From positions 121,367 to 185,366 of the forward strand of contig NZ_LMIE01000002.1 of NCBI RefSeq assembly GCF_001428625.1: 64,000 nucleotides of DNA. Reading direction: 5' to 3'. Positions 38,080-47,372 of the stretch are shown here, in pieces (within the stretch, counting starts at the first letter, position 1; each line of letters begins with the position of its first letter). The notes under the pieces were generated by a model that saw only the letters and a list, made by a program, of their open reading frames with translations, was not told the DNA's origin and ran no database searches. The position numbers were made by a program, and so were the translations under genes. The DNA comes from Hydrogenophaga sp. Root209. Lineage in GTDB: Bacteria; Pseudomonadota; Gammaproteobacteria; Burkholderiales; Burkholderiaceae_C.

Positions 38080-38151
38080 CCGTTCGGGCTGAGCCTGTCG
38101 AAGCCCCCGCCAACACCTGGGCGAGCCCTTCGACAGGCTCAGGGCGAACGG
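38080..38151. repeat. palindromic repeat, family 1, copy E (intergenic)
   Basis: A 72-bp element with arms CCGTTCGGGCTGAGCCTGTC and CTTCGACAGGCTCAGGGCG to GAACGG, between the AidB-like and GST genes. It is almost identical in its arms to copy B inside purL. Confidence 0.9.
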
Positions 38152-38180
38152 ACATCACATCACACGGAGAACGCTGAACC

Positions 38181-39116
38181 ATGTCCGACCTCATCCTGCA
38201 CCACTACCCCACGTCGCCGTTTTCGGAGAAGGTGCGCCTGATCCTGGGACACAAGAAGCTGGCGTGGCAGAGCGTGAACATCCCGCGCATCATGCCCAAG
38301 CCCGACGTGATTGCCCTCACCGGTGGTTACCGACGCACACCCTTCCTGCAGATCGGCGCCGACATCTATTGCGACACCGCCCTCATCTGCGACGTGCTCG
38401 AACACCGCGAGCCCGAACCCACCCTTTACCCCGAGCACCTCAAGGGCATGGCGCGCGTGTTGTCCCAGTGGGCCGACAGCACGCTGTTCTGGGCCGCCAT
38501 GGGTTACAGCCTCAGCCCCAAGGGCGCCGCTGCGCTGTTCGCCGGCCAGCCGCCGGAAGCGGCCCAGGCCTTCGCGGCCGACCGTGGCGCCATGCGCGGC
38601 GGCATGACCAGCCTGCGCGCGGGGGACGCGACTTCCGCCTGCAGGAGCTACCTGCGCCGCCTCTCCACCATGGTGGAAATGCACCCCTACCTGCTGGGCG
38701 ACGCGCCCTGCGTGGCCGACTTCGCGGCCTACCACCCGCTGTGGTTCAGCCGTGTGGTCAACCCCGCCATGGCCGATATTCTGGACGCCACACCACACGT
38801 CATCGAATGGATGGACCGCATGGCCGCGATCGGCCATGGCAGCTTCAGCAAACTCACGTCCGAGCAAGCCATCGCCATTGCGGCCTCCGCACAGCCCGCG
38901 CCGCACACCGACGACACCTTCCAGGACGACCACGGCATTGCGCTGGGCAGCCGCGTCACCATCAGCGCCGAGACCTTCGGCCAGGAACCCACCGAAGGCA
39001 TCCTGCGCGCGGCCACGCGCACGCGCTACACGCTGGAGCGCACCGACGAACGCGCTGGCCTGCTGCACGTGCACTTTCCGCGCATCGGTTTCGTGCTGAG
39101 GGAAGTGCGCGCTTGA
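38181..39116 (+). CDS. glutathione S-transferase family protein
   Basis: A 311-aa protein with a GST thioredoxin-like N-domain (LILHHYPTSPFSEKVRLILG, YRRTPFLQIGADIYCDTALI with the cis-Pro and the DTALI acidic motif) and an all-helical C-domain (VADFAAYHPLWF). Residues about 225-311 form an extra C-terminal segment beyond the usual 200-230-aa GST. Substrate unknown. GSTs next to beta-oxidation genes may handle electrophilic enoyl or epoxide intermediates. Its TGA overlaps the TTG start of the next gene. Confidence 0.9.
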   Translation: MSDLILHHYPTSPFSEKVRLILGHKKLAWQSVNIPRIMPKPDVIALTGGYRRTPFLQIGADIYCDTALICDVLEHREPEPTLYPEHLKGMARVLSQWADSTLFWAAMGYSLSPKGAAALFAGQPPEAAQAFAADRGAMRGGMTSLRAGDATSACRSYLRRLSTMVEMHPYLLGDAPCVADFAAYHPLWFSRVVNPAMADILDATPHVIEWMDRMAAIGHGSFSKLTSEQAIAIAASAQPAPHTDDTFQDDHGIALGSRVTISAETFGQEPTEGILRAATRTRYTLERTDERAGLLHVHFPRIGFVLREVRA

Positions 39117-39574
39117 ATTCGACCTCACTGAACTGGCGCTGCCTGCCTTTTGATGCCCTGCATGCCCGCACGCTCTATGCCCTGCTGCAACTGCGCACCG
39201 AGGTCTTCGTGATGGAACAGAACTGCGTGTTCCAGGACATGGACGGCGCCGACGCGCGGTGTTTCCACCTGCTGGGCGAAACGGCGGACCAGACCTTGGT
39301 CGCCTACGCCCGCCTGGTGCCGGCCGGCCTGAAATTCAACGAGGCCAGCATCGGCCGCGTGGTCACGCTGCCGGCGGCGCGCGGTGGTGGCCTGGGCCAT
39401 GTGCTGATGCGCGAAGCGGTGCAGGCCCTGCACGGCCTGTGGGGTGTGCAGCCCATCCGCATCGGCGCGCAGGCGCGGCTGGAAGCCTTCTACCGGCAAC
39501 ACGGCTTCGAGCCCATTGGCCCGATCTACATCGAAGACGGCATCGACCACATCGAAATGCTGCGCCCGGCCTGA
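39113..39574 (+). CDS. GNAT acetyltransferase, ElaA-like
   Basis: A 153-aa N-acetyltransferase of the ElaA type. Family blocks include LRTEVFVMEQNCVFQDMDGAD, RLVPAGLKFNEASIGRVV, the acetyl-CoA loop ARGGGLGHVLM and YRQHGFEPIGPIYIEDGIDH. The target is unknown. No ATG fits; the TTG at 39113 overlaps the GST stop by 4 nt (TTGA) and is preceded by GAGGGAAG, so I take it as a translationally coupled start. The next gene starts 30 nt later with its own ribosome site. Confidence 0.88.
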   Translation: MNSTSLNWRCLPFDALHARTLYALLQLRTEVFVMEQNCVFQDMDGADARCFHLLGETADQTLVAYARLVPAGLKFNEASIGRVVTLPAARGGGLGHVLMREAVQALHGLWGVQPIRIGAQARLEAFYRQHGFEPIGPIYIEDGIDHIEMLRPA

Positions 39575-39604
39575 TTTTTTGACATACGCAAAAAGGAGAC
39601 ACAA

Positions 39605-40510
39605 ATGATTCAGGACTTCAAAGGTAAAACCGCGGTGCTCACTGGCGCCGGTTCGGGCTTCGGTCTGGAGTGCGCGCGCATCGGTGCGAAGCTGGGCATG
39701 AACCTGGTGCTGGTGGACGTGCAGCAGGATGCGCTGGACGCGGCCACGGCCGAGATCGAGGCCACCGGCGTGAAGGTGCTGTCGCGCAAGGTCGACGTGT
39801 CCAGCCAGACACAGATGGAAGCGCTGGCCGCCGATGTGGAGAAGACCTTCGGCGCGCCACATTTCGTGTTCAACAACGCCGGTGTGGGCTCGGGCGGCCT
39901 GATCTGGGAAAACTCGGTGAAGGATTGGGAGTGGGTGCTGGGCGTGAACCTGTGGGGCGTGGTGCACGGCGTGCGCCTGTTCACGCCCATGATGCTCTCC
40001 GCCGCCAAGAAGGACCCGGCCTGGCGCGGCCACATCGTGAACACCGCGAGCATGGCCGGCTTGCTCACGCCACCCAACATGGGCATCTACAACGTGAGCA
40101 AACACGCCGTGGTGAGCCTCACCGAAACGCTCTACCAGGACTTGAAGCTGGTGAGCGACCAGATCAGCGCCAGCGTGCTCTGCCCGTACTTCGTGCCCAC
40201 CGGCATCAGCCAGAGCCACCGCAACAAGCCCGCCGAGCTGGCTGACGAAAAGGCCACGCAAAGCCAGCTGATCGGCCAGGCCATGAGCGACAAGGCGGTG
40301 GGCTCGGGCAAGGTCACGGCGGCCCAGGTGGCGCAGCTGGTGTTCGACGCGATTTCAGCTGACCGCTTCTACATCTTCAGCCACCCACGCGCGCTGGGCA
40401 ATGTGCGCGCGCGCATGGAGGGCATCGTGAACATCACCAACCCGGCCGACCCCTTCCTCGAGCGTCCCGAGATCGGCGAGGGTTTGCGCGCGGCGCTGCG
40501 CGCCGTGTGA
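39605..40510 (+). CDS. short-chain dehydrogenase/reductase (SDR)
   Basis: A 301-aa classical SDR with the cofactor motif TGAGSGFG, LVDVQ with an acidic residue after strand 2 (suggesting NAD(H)), NNAGVGSGG, catalytic NTASMAG and YNVSK. A C-terminal extension of about 40 residues (NPADPFLERPEIGEGLRAAL) is typical of the SDR group annotated as acetoin or cyclopentanol-like dehydrogenases, but the substrate is not known. The AAAAAGGAG ribosome site is good. It is followed by ogt after 7 nt. Confidence 0.91.
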   Translation: MIQDFKGKTAVLTGAGSGFGLECARIGAKLGMNLVLVDVQQDALDAATAEIEATGVKVLSRKVDVSSQTQMEALAADVEKTFGAPHFVFNNAGVGSGGLIWENSVKDWEWVLGVNLWGVVHGVRLFTPMMLSAAKKDPAWRGHIVNTASMAGLLTPPNMGIYNVSKHAVVSLTETLYQDLKLVSDQISASVLCPYFVPTGISQSHRNKPAELADEKATQSQLIGQAMSDKAVGSGKVTAAQVAQLVFDAISADRFYIFSHPRALGNVRARMEGIVNITNPADPFLERPEIGEGLRAALRAV

Positions 40511-40517
40511 GATCGAG

Positions 40518-41084
40518 ATGGCCATGGGCGAGGGCGGCCACACCCTGTTCGACACCGCCATCGGTGTCTGCGGCATCGCCTGGGGCGCGGCGGGTGTGGT
40601 GGCGGTGCAGTTGCCCGAGGCCGACGCGGCCCGCACCCGTGCGCGGCTGCTGAAGGGTTTTCCGCCACTGCCCGAGGTCGCTCAGCCGCCGGCGCCGGTG
40701 CAGACGGCCATCGAGGGTGTTCAGGCTTTGCTGGAGGGCCGGTCGCGCAGCGATCTGCGCGAGATCGAACTCGACATGTCCCGCCTTACGCCGTTCCAGC
40801 GCGAGGTCTATGCGATGGCCCGCGCGATACCGCCCGGCCAGACCCGCACCTACGGCGAGATGGCCCAGGCCCTGGGCGATGCCGGCCTGGCCCGTGCCGT
40901 GGGGCAGGCCATGGGCCACAACCCGTTTGCCCCCATCGTTCCCTGCCACCGCGTGCTCGCGGCGGGCAGCCGCTCGGGCGGTTTTTCCGCCGCCGGCGGC
41001 GTGGCGACCAAGCTGCGCATGCTGCAGATTGAATGCGCGCAAATCGGCAGCGAGCCCGGCCTGTTCGATGGAGACGGCAGATGA
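40518..41084 (+). CDS. ogt: methylated-DNA-protein-cysteine methyltransferase
   Basis: A suicide DNA-repair enzyme that removes O6-alkyl groups from guanine. The 188-aa protein has the active-site motif PCHR with C143 in [14 protein letters not shown] and the DNA-binding helix around [10 protein letters not shown]. The N-terminal domain is the usual RNase H-like fold. ATG 40518 is chosen; an ATG two codons later (40524) is equally possible. It overlaps the AraC regulator by 4 nt (ATGA), an arrangement reminiscent of the Ada protein, in which such a methyltransferase is fused to an AraC-type activator. Confidence 0.94.
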   Translation: MAMGEGGHTLFDTAIGVCGIAWGAAGVVAVQLPEADAARTRARLLKGFPPLPEVAQPPAPVQTAIEGVQALLEGRSRSDLREIELDMSRLTPFQREVYAMARAIPPGQTRTYGEMAQALGDAGLARAVGQAMGHNPFAPIVPCHRVLAAGSRSGGFSAAGGVATKLRMLQIECAQIGSEPGLFDGDGR

Positions 41085-42001
41085 TCACTGCCACCGAACT
41101 GCTGTCTGGCGCCATCCGGGTGGTGGACTACCGCTGCAGCGCCGGCCCGGCCGAGAAGCCGTTCACCGAGGTGCACACAGGCCACTCGGTCTCCTACGTG
41201 CGCAAGGGCACCTTTGGCTACCGGGTGCGGGGCGCGTCGTATGAACTGGTGGCCGGCTCGGTGCTGGTGGGCCACCCGGGTGACGAGTTCATGTGCACGC
41301 ACGACCACCACGTCTGCGGCGACGAATGCCTCGCGTTTCACCTCTCGCCAGGTTTCGTGGAGCTGGTCGGCGGCGACAAATGCACCTGGCGCACCGGCGG
41401 CCTCCCGCCGCTGCCCGAACTCATGGTGCTGGGCGAACTCGCGCAGTCGGTGGCCAATGGCCGCAGCGATGCCGGCCTGGACGAAGTGGGCCTGTGGTTC
41501 GCGTCCCGTTTCGTCGACGTCGTGACGGGCCGCAACCTCGCGCCGCAGAGCACGAGCGAGCGCGACCGCCGCCGCGCCGTGGAGGCCGCGATGTGGATTG
41601 CCGCCCATTCGCACGAGGACATCGACCTGGACCGGGCCGCTGGCGAAGTGGCCCTGAGCCCGTTCCATTTCCTGCGGCTGTTCTCGCGCGTGCTCGGCGT
41701 CACGCCGCACCAGTACCTGGTGCGTTCGCGGCTGCGCCACGCGGCACGGCTGCTGGCCGACAGCGAGCAACCGGTGACCGACGTGGCCCTGGAGGTGGGC
41801 TTTGCCGACCTCAGCAACTTCGTGCGCACCTTCCACCGCGCGGCCGGCGTGTCGCCGCGCGGCTTTCGCCAGGCCGCCCGAACGGGCCCGAAAAATGACC
41901 GCAAGATTCTCCAAGACCGCTTGAGCGCTTTGATCGACGATGACCGCCTGATCCACCCATCGAGCAGGAAGTCATCACCATGTACGACCACATCGGACTG
42001 A
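41081..42001 (+). CDS. AraC family transcriptional regulator
   Basis: A 306-aa regulator with an N-terminal cupin-like domain (about 1-120) and a C-terminal double helix-turn-helix (about 170-270: [41 protein letters not shown]). The N-domain has a dense cysteine/histidine cluster, [12 protein letters not shown] (C72, H74, H76, H77, C79, C83), which could bind metal or sense redox state. It is not the AdaA zinc domain. The start overlaps the ogt stop; its last 22 nt overlap the VOC gene. It may control ogt and the genes after it, which is inference. Confidence 0.91.
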   Translation: MITATELLSGAIRVVDYRCSAGPAEKPFTEVHTGHSVSYVRKGTFGYRVRGASYELVAGSVLVGHPGDEFMCTHDHHVCGDECLAFHLSPGFVELVGGDKCTWRTGGLPPLPELMVLGELAQSVANGRSDAGLDEVGLWFASRFVDVVTGRNLAPQSTSERDRRRAVEAAMWIAAHSHEDIDLDRAAGEVALSPFHFLRLFSRVLGVTPHQYLVRSRLRHAARLLADSEQPVTDVALEVGFADLSNFVRTFHRAAGVSPRGFRQAARTGPKNDRKILQDRLSALIDDDRLIHPSSRKSSPCTTTSD

Positions 42002-42339
42002 AAGTCAAAGACCTCACCGCAAGCCGCCGCTTCTACGAAGCAGCGCTCGCACCCCTCGGCCACGTGCTGGGTGCCCACGACGACACCTACGCCGGTCTGG
42101 GCCCGAAGGGCGCGCCGGCGCTCTGGCTCTACGCGACGAAGGGCTCAGAAGGCCCGGGCACGCACGTCGCCTTCCGCGCCGCCGACCACAAGGCGGTGGA
42201 CGCGTTCTACAAGGCTGGTCTGAAAGCGGGCGCCCAGGACAACGGTGGCCCCGGCCCGCGCCCCGACTACAGTCCGACCTATTACGCGGCCTTCCTGATC
42301 GACCCCGACGGCAACAACGTCGAGGCTGTCTGCCCCTGA
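41980..42339 (+). CDS. VOC (glyoxalase/bleomycin-resistance) family protein
   Basis: A 119-aa single-module VOC protein beginning [20 protein letters not shown] and ending [15 protein letters not shown], with a metal-ligand-like H4 and terminal-strand E. Function unknown; members include thiol transferases and dioxygenases. The ATG lies inside the end of the AraC gene (22-nt overlap in another frame), so translation is probably coupled. Confidence 0.9.
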   Translation: MYDHIGLKVKDLTASRRFYEAALAPLGHVLGAHDDTYAGLGPKGAPALWLYATKGSEGPGTHVAFRAADHKAVDAFYKAGLKAGAQDNGGPGPRPDYSPTYYAAFLIDPDGNNVEAVCP

Positions 42340-42353
42340 ACAGGAGAAGCAGC

Positions 42354-42758
42354 ATGGCCACCATCCACCACGAGATCGTCATTGAAGCCGGCCTGGACCA
42401 GGTCTGGGACGCGCTGCGCGACTTCAACGCCGTGCACCAGCGTCTGGCACCCGGCTTCGTGACCGACTGCCGCGCCGAGGAGGGCACCCGCGTCGTGAGC
42501 TTCGCCAACGGCATGGTCGCGCGCGAGCGCTTCGTGGGACTCGACGAAAAAATCCATCGCCTGAGTTACGCCATCGCCGGTGGCCAGCTCACGCACCACA
42601 ACGCGTCGGCGCAACTGTTCGCGCAAGGCCCACAGCGCACCCGCTTCGTCTGGATCACCGATGTGCTTCCGCACGAGATGGCAGATTTCATTGGCGCCAT
42701 GATGGCGCAGGGAGCGGTCGCGATGAAGCGGACGCTGGAAGTTGAAGCCCGACCCTGA
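42354..42758 (+). CDS. SRPBCC (START/Bet v1-like) family protein
   Basis: A 134-aa ligand-binding-fold protein. It opens with the SRPBCC signature IHHEIVIEAGLDQVWDALRD, continues with a beta-rich core and ends in a long helix (MADFIGAMMAQGAVAMKRTLE). Often annotated polyketide cyclase/dehydrase; its role is unknown. CAGGAGAA precedes the ATG, 14 nt after the VOC gene. It converges on the antiporter gene with only 8 nt between stops. Confidence 0.88.
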   Translation: MATIHHEIVIEAGLDQVWDALRDFNAVHQRLAPGFVTDCRAEEGTRVVSFANGMVARERFVGLDEKIHRLSYAIAGGQLTHHNASAQLFAQGPQRTRFVWITDVLPHEMADFIGAMMAQGAVAMKRTLEVEARP

Positions 42759-42766
42759 CTGAATCT

Positions 42767-44557
42767 TCAAGCGGGTTCTTGCGCTACCGGATGTGCGGCG
42801 GCCTTCTTCACCTGATTGCCCAGCACCAGCGCGCGTCCGGCAAAGATGCCACCGGCAGCTTCCATGTCCATGCGCTCGGCGTCGCGCCGGCGCAAGTGCT
42901 CCATCACCTCGTCGGCTTCTTCTTCGGCGGCGCCCAGGGTCAGGATGGCCTGGCGGCCCATGGCCATGGCGGACTCGAAGGTTTCGCGCACGAGGTAGCC
43001 CACATCGGCCTTCTTGCGCAGCTCCAGCACGTGTTCGCGGTCGAAGGCCCGCACCAGCAGCTCGGCCTGGGGAAACTCGGTTTGGGCCAGTTCGGCGAGG
43101 CGCGTGGCGGCTTCCTTGTTGTCCACACACACCAGGATGGCGCTGGCCGAGTGCGCGCCGGCCGCATGCAGCACGTCGGCGCGGCAGCCGTCGCCGTAGT
43201 ACACCTTGAAGCCGTAGGCCTCGGCGTCGCGGATCATCTGCACGTTGTTGTCGATGATGGTGATGCTGGCGCCGCGCGCGATCACGCCCTGGCTGGCGAT
43301 CTGCCCGAAGCGGCCGAAGCCGACCACCAGCACGCTGGCGGCCTGACCGTCGACGGCCTCGATGCCGTCCATGGACACACCCGGCTTGGTGGCCAGGCGC
43401 CGGTGCACCAGCACCACCAGCGGGGTGAGCGCCATCGAGAGCACCACGATGGCGGTCATGTTGGCGTTGACCACCGGGTCGATCACTTTCGCGCCGAGGG
43501 CCGCCGCGAACAGCACGAAGGCAAATTCACCGCCCTGGGCCATCAGCACGGCGCGGTCCAGCGCGTCGGCGTGTGAGCTCCTGGCAAAGCGCGCCACACC
43601 GTAGATGCACAGCGCCTTGACCAGCATCATGGCCACCACGCCGGCCACGATGATGGGCCAGTTGCTGGCCACCGCGGCCAGATCGAGCGACATGCCCACA
43701 CTCAGGAAGAACAGGCCGAGCAGCAGACCGCGGAAAGGCTCGATGTCGGCTTCAAGTTGATGGCGGAAGGTGGATTCGGACAGCAGCACGCCGGCCAGAA
43801 AGGCCCCCATGGCCATGGACAGGCCGCCCACCTGCATGAGCAGGGCCGCGCCCAGCACCACCAGGAGGGCGGCGGCGGTCATGACCTCGCGCGCCTTGGC
43901 GTTGGCCAGCACGCGGAACAGCGGATTGAGCAGCCACACGCCAGCCGCGACCAAGGCCACCAGTGAGCCCAGGGCCAGGCCGATGGTGCCCCAGCGCGAC
44001 GACGTGGCTGCCGCGGTTCCGGCCAGGTCGGGCGGCGCCATGAAGGTCACCACGGCCAGCAGCGGCACGATCAGCAGGTCTTCAAACAGCAGGATGGCGA
44101 CGATCTTCTGGCCCCGTGGCTGGGCCATGTCGCCGCGCTCGCCGAGCAGCTGCATCACCACGGCGGTGGAGGTGAGCACGAAACCCATGGCGCTCACAAA
44201 GGACACGCCCAGCGGAAAACCGAAGGCCAGGCCCACGCCGGTGAGCAACAGGCCGCACACCACCACCTGCAGGCTGCCCAGGCCGAAGATCGCGCGGCGC
44301 AGGCTCCACAGGTGCGAGGGCTGCATCTCCAGCCCGATGACGAAGAGGTACATGACCACGCCGAGTTCGGCCGTGTGCAGGATGGTGGCCGGGTCGCTGA
44401 AGAGGCCCATGCCGAACGGCCCGATGGCCAGCCCGGCGGCCAGGTAACCCAGCACCGAGCCCAGGCCCAGGCGCTTGAACAGGGGCACGGCAACGACCGC
44501 TGCGCCCAGCAGGGTCACGACTTTGAGCAGATCGCCTGCGCTGCCTTCAACGGCCAT
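42767..44557 (-). CDS. monovalent cation:proton antiporter-2 family, Kef-type, with RCK domain
   Basis: A 596-aa inner-membrane CPA2 protein similar to KefB/KefC potassium efflux systems. About 12 hydrophobic helices (residues 10-385) include the family segments GFVLTSTAVVMQLL and LLFEDLLIVPLLAVV, plus FFLSVGMSLDL. A TrkA-N/RCK domain follows from about 405 (VLVVGFGRFGQIASQGVIAR, IIDNN, YYGDGCRADVL), and the protein ends with an acidic tail. No KefF/KefG ancillary gene is adjacent. GGAG precedes ATG 44557. It is transcribed divergently from the MFS pair. Confidence 0.92.
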   Translation of the reverse strand: MAVEGSAGDLLKVVTLLGAAVVAVPLFKRLGLGSVLGYLAAGLAIGPFGMGLFSDPATILHTAELGVVMYLFVIGLEMQPSHLWSLRRAIFGLGSLQVVVCGLLLTGVGLAFGFPLGVSFVSAMGFVLTSTAVVMQLLGERGDMAQPRGQKIVAILLFEDLLIVPLLAVVTFMAPPDLAGTAAATSSRWGTIGLALGSLVALVAAGVWLLNPLFRVLANAKAREVMTAAALLVVLGAALLMQVGGLSMAMGAFLAGVLLSESTFRHQLEADIEPFRGLLLGLFFLSVGMSLDLAAVASNWPIIVAGVVAMMLVKALCIYGVARFARSSHADALDRAVLMAQGGEFAFVLFAAALGAKVIDPVVNANMTAIVVLSMALTPLVVLVHRRLATKPGVSMDGIEAVDGQAASVLVVGFGRFGQIASQGVIARGASITIIDNNVQMIRDAEAYGFKVYYGDGCRADVLHAAGAHSASAILVCVDNKEAATRLAELAQTEFPQAELLVRAFDREHVLELRKKADVGYLVRETFESAMAMGRQAILTLGAAEEEADEVMEHLRRRDAERMDMEAAGGIFAGRALVLGNQVKKAAAHPVAQEPA

Positions 44558-44662
44558 GGGGTTTCTCCAGTGAAATGAACGGGGCTCGCGGTGGCGAAAT
44601 TGTGACGCACGCGCACGACCTCGCGCCAGCGCGGCCATTCGCGTCTGACGACAATCGCAGGG

Positions 44663-45877
44663 ATGTTCTTCACTCGCTACCTCAAGATGGCCCTGATCCT
44701 GGGCCTGCTCTCCGCCATCGGCCCCTTCGCCATCGACATGTACCTGCCGGCATTGCCCGACATCGGCCGCAGTCTGGGCGCCGAGGTCGGTCCCGTGCAG
44801 TTCAGCCTGACCGCCTTCTTCCTCGCGCTCGGTGTGGGCCAGTTGCTCTACGGGCCCGTGTCCGACATGGTCGGCCGCAAGCCGCCGCTGTACTTCGGCC
44901 TGGGCCTGTTCACGCTGGCCAGCATCGGCTGTGCGCTGGCCACCGACATTCAGACCCTGGTGGCGCTGCGATTCCTGCAGGGCCTGGGCGCGGCCGCCGG
45001 CATGGCGATCCCACGCGCCGTGGTGCGCGACCTGCACACCGGCGCCGACGCGGCGCGCCTGATGTCGCTGCTGATGCTGGTGTTCAGCGTTTCGCCCATC
45101 CTCGCGCCGCTGGCGGGCAGCGGCGTGATCGCGCTCACCGGCTGGCGCGGCGTGTTCTGGGCCGTGGCCCTGGCCTCGGTGGCTGGCCTGGCCCTGGTCT
45201 ACGGAGCGCTGCAGGAAACCCGGACCGAGGCCGAGCGCGTGGAAAGCAGCTTGGGTAGCGCACTGCGCGCCTACGGTCTGCTGCTGCGCGACTGGCACTA
45301 CCTGGGTCTGGTGGGCATAGGCGCCACGGCCATGGCTGGCTTCTTCGTCTACCTGGCGGGTTCGCCCTTCGTGCTCATCAACCACTACGGCCTCACGCCC
45401 GTGCAGTACAGCCTGGCGTTCTCGTTCAACGCCATCGCCTTCATCGGGGCTTCGCAGTTCACCGGCATGCTGGGTCACCGCTTCGGGCTGGTTCGGCTGG
45501 TGAAGGTCGCGGCCACGGCGTCGGGCCTGACGATGACCGCGATGCTGGTGTACTACCTCATGGGCGGCGACCAGCTCGCGGTGCTGATCGCGCTGTATTT
45601 CGTGGCCAGCGGCTTCATGGGCCTGGTGATCCCCACCACCTCGGTGTTGGCGCTGGAGAAGCACGGCGCCATTGCCGGTACCGCATCGGCGCTGCTGGGC
45701 ACGCTGCAGATGCTGGGCGGTGCGGCCGCCATGGGCATCGTGAGCCTGTTCGCCACCGGCAAGCCGCTGCCCATGGTGGTCGGCATGGCTTCGGGCGCGC
45801 TGATCGGTGTGGCGCTCACCTGGATCACCCTCTCGGGCGATGCGCAAAGGCATCTGGCCGCCGAGGCGCACGGGTGA
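44663..45877 (+). CDS. Bcr/CflA family multidrug efflux MFS transporter
   Basis: A 404-aa, 12-helix major facilitator. The N-terminus AIGPFAIDMYLPALPDI is the hallmark of the Bcr/CflA drug exporters, followed by the MFS motif A-like YGPVSDMVGRKPPLYFGL and RFLQGLGAAAGMAIPRAVVRD. It probably exports toxic compounds by proton antiport; the substrate is unknown. It overlaps the second MFS gene by 4 nt (GTGA). Confidence 0.94.
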   Translation: MFFTRYLKMALILGLLSAIGPFAIDMYLPALPDIGRSLGAEVGPVQFSLTAFFLALGVGQLLYGPVSDMVGRKPPLYFGLGLFTLASIGCALATDIQTLVALRFLQGLGAAAGMAIPRAVVRDLHTGADAARLMSLLMLVFSVSPILAPLAGSGVIALTGWRGVFWAVALASVAGLALVYGALQETRTEAERVESSLGSALRAYGLLLRDWHYLGLVGIGATAMAGFFVYLAGSPFVLINHYGLTPVQYSLAFSFNAIAFIGASQFTGMLGHRFGLVRLVKVAATASGLTMTAMLVYYLMGGDQLAVLIALYFVASGFMGLVIPTTSVLALEKHGAIAGTASALLGTLQMLGGAAAMGIVSLFATGKPLPMVVGMASGALIGVALTWITLSGDAQRHLAAEAHG

Positions 45878-47253
45878 CGGTCCCGGACGGTCTGCCTTCG
45901 CCCCAGCGCGGCAAGGCCGTGCTGGTGATCGTGCTGGGCATCGCCATGGCGGTGATGGACGGCAGCATCGTCAACCTCGCGCTACCGGGCATTGCGCGCG
46001 AACTGAACGCCGGTGCCTCGCAGGCCATCTGGGTCGTCAACGCTTACCAGATCGCTTCGCTGGTGATGCTGCTGCCGCTGGCCGCGCTGGGCGACCGCCT
46101 GGGCTACCGGCGCGTCTACCTTGTGGGCATGTCGCTGTTCGTGCTGTCGTCGATCGCGGCCATGCTCGCGACCTCGCTGCCCATGCTTACCGCGGCGCGT
46201 GCGCTGCAGGGCCTGGGCGCGGCCGGCATCATGGCCGTGAACACCGCACTGGTGCGCCTGATCTACCCGAGCTCGCGCCTGGGGCGCGGCATCGCGATCA
46301 ACTCCATGGTGGTGGCTACCTCGACCATGGCAGGGCCGGCGGTGGCCGCGGCCATCCTCTCGGTCGCGTCGTGGCCCTGGCTGTTCGCGTTGAACGTGCC
46401 GCTGGGCCTGCTCACGCTCTGGATGGGTCGCCGCGCGCTCCCCACCAACCCGCCGCGCACCGAGGCGGCGCCGCAGTTCTCGCTCATCGACGTGCTGCTC
46501 AACGTGCTCATGTTCGCGCTGGTGTTCATCGGCGCCGACTACCTGGGCGTGCGCAGCGGCGCGGTCCACAGCGCCCCGGTGTTGGGCTGGGCTTTGCTGG
46601 CCGCCGGGGTGGCGGTGGGCATGGTATACATGCGCCGCCAATGGCACCTGGCCGCGCCGCTGTTCCCGCTGGACCTGCTGCGCATTCCGGTGTTCGCGCT
46701 GTCCATGGGCTCGTCACTGGGCGCGTTCTGCGCGCAGATGCTGGCTTTTCTCTCCTTGCCTTTCCTGTTGCTCGAAGTGCAGGGCCGTTCGCACATGGAG
46801 GCCGGCCTGATCATGACGGCCTGGCCGCTGGCCACCGTGCTGGTGGCGCCGATCGCGGGGCGCCTGATCGGGCGCTATCCCGCAGGCTGGCTGGGCGGCA
46901 TCGGCATGGTGGTGTTCGCCACCGGCCTGCTGCTGGTGGGCCTGCGGCCCGAACAGACCACCGTGCTGGACATGGGCTGGCGCCTGGCGCTGTGCGGCGC
47001 GGGCTTCGCGCTGTTCCAGTCACCCAACAACCACACCATCGTGACCACGGCGCCGCTGCACCGCAGTGGCGCGGCCAGCGGCATGCTGGGCACAGCAAGG
47101 CTCACCGGCCAGACCTTGGGCGCGGTGATGCTGGCGGCGATCTATGCGGTGTGGAACCAGCACGATGGGCGGGGTGAGACGATTGCGCTGTGCCTGGCGG
47201 CGGGTTGCGCCTTGCTGGCGGGTGTCAGCAGTTCGCTGCGCGTCAGGCACTGA
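45874..47253 (+). CDS. MFS transporter, DHA2 (14-helix) type
   Basis: A 459-aa major facilitator of the EmrB/QacA-like drug:H+ antiporter group. It has the motif D1-like VMDGSIVNLALPGIARELN, motif A LGDRLGYRRVYLVGM and the motif C region NSMVVATSTMAGPAVAAAIL, with 13-14 hydrophobic helices. GTG at 45874 overlaps the Bcr/CflA stop, so both exporters are translationally coupled, an unusual pairing of two different MFS classes. No regulator is adjacent. Confidence 0.92.
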   Translation: MTVPDGLPSPQRGKAVLVIVLGIAMAVMDGSIVNLALPGIARELNAGASQAIWVVNAYQIASLVMLLPLAALGDRLGYRRVYLVGMSLFVLSSIAAMLATSLPMLTAARALQGLGAAGIMAVNTALVRLIYPSSRLGRGIAINSMVVATSTMAGPAVAAAILSVASWPWLFALNVPLGLLTLWMGRRALPTNPPRTEAAPQFSLIDVLLNVLMFALVFIGADYLGVRSGAVHSAPVLGWALLAAGVAVGMVYMRRQWHLAAPLFPLDLLRIPVFALSMGSSLGAFCAQMLAFLSLPFLLLEVQGRSHMEAGLIMTAWPLATVLVAPIAGRLIGRYPAGWLGGIGMVVFATGLLLVGLRPEQTTVLDMGWRLALCGAGFALFQSPNNHTIVTTAPLHRSGAASGMLGTARLTGQTLGAVMLAAIYAVWNQHDGRGETIALCLAAGCALLAGVSSSLRVRH

Positions 47254-47372
47254 GCGCATGGGCAGCTCATGGGATTGCCATGGACGGGGGTGCCTCCACG
47301 GCCGTTGAGCGTGGTCCTGCTTCGACTACGATGTCTCTAATCGGCCAGAAGCGGACGTTGCAACGGAGCGGC

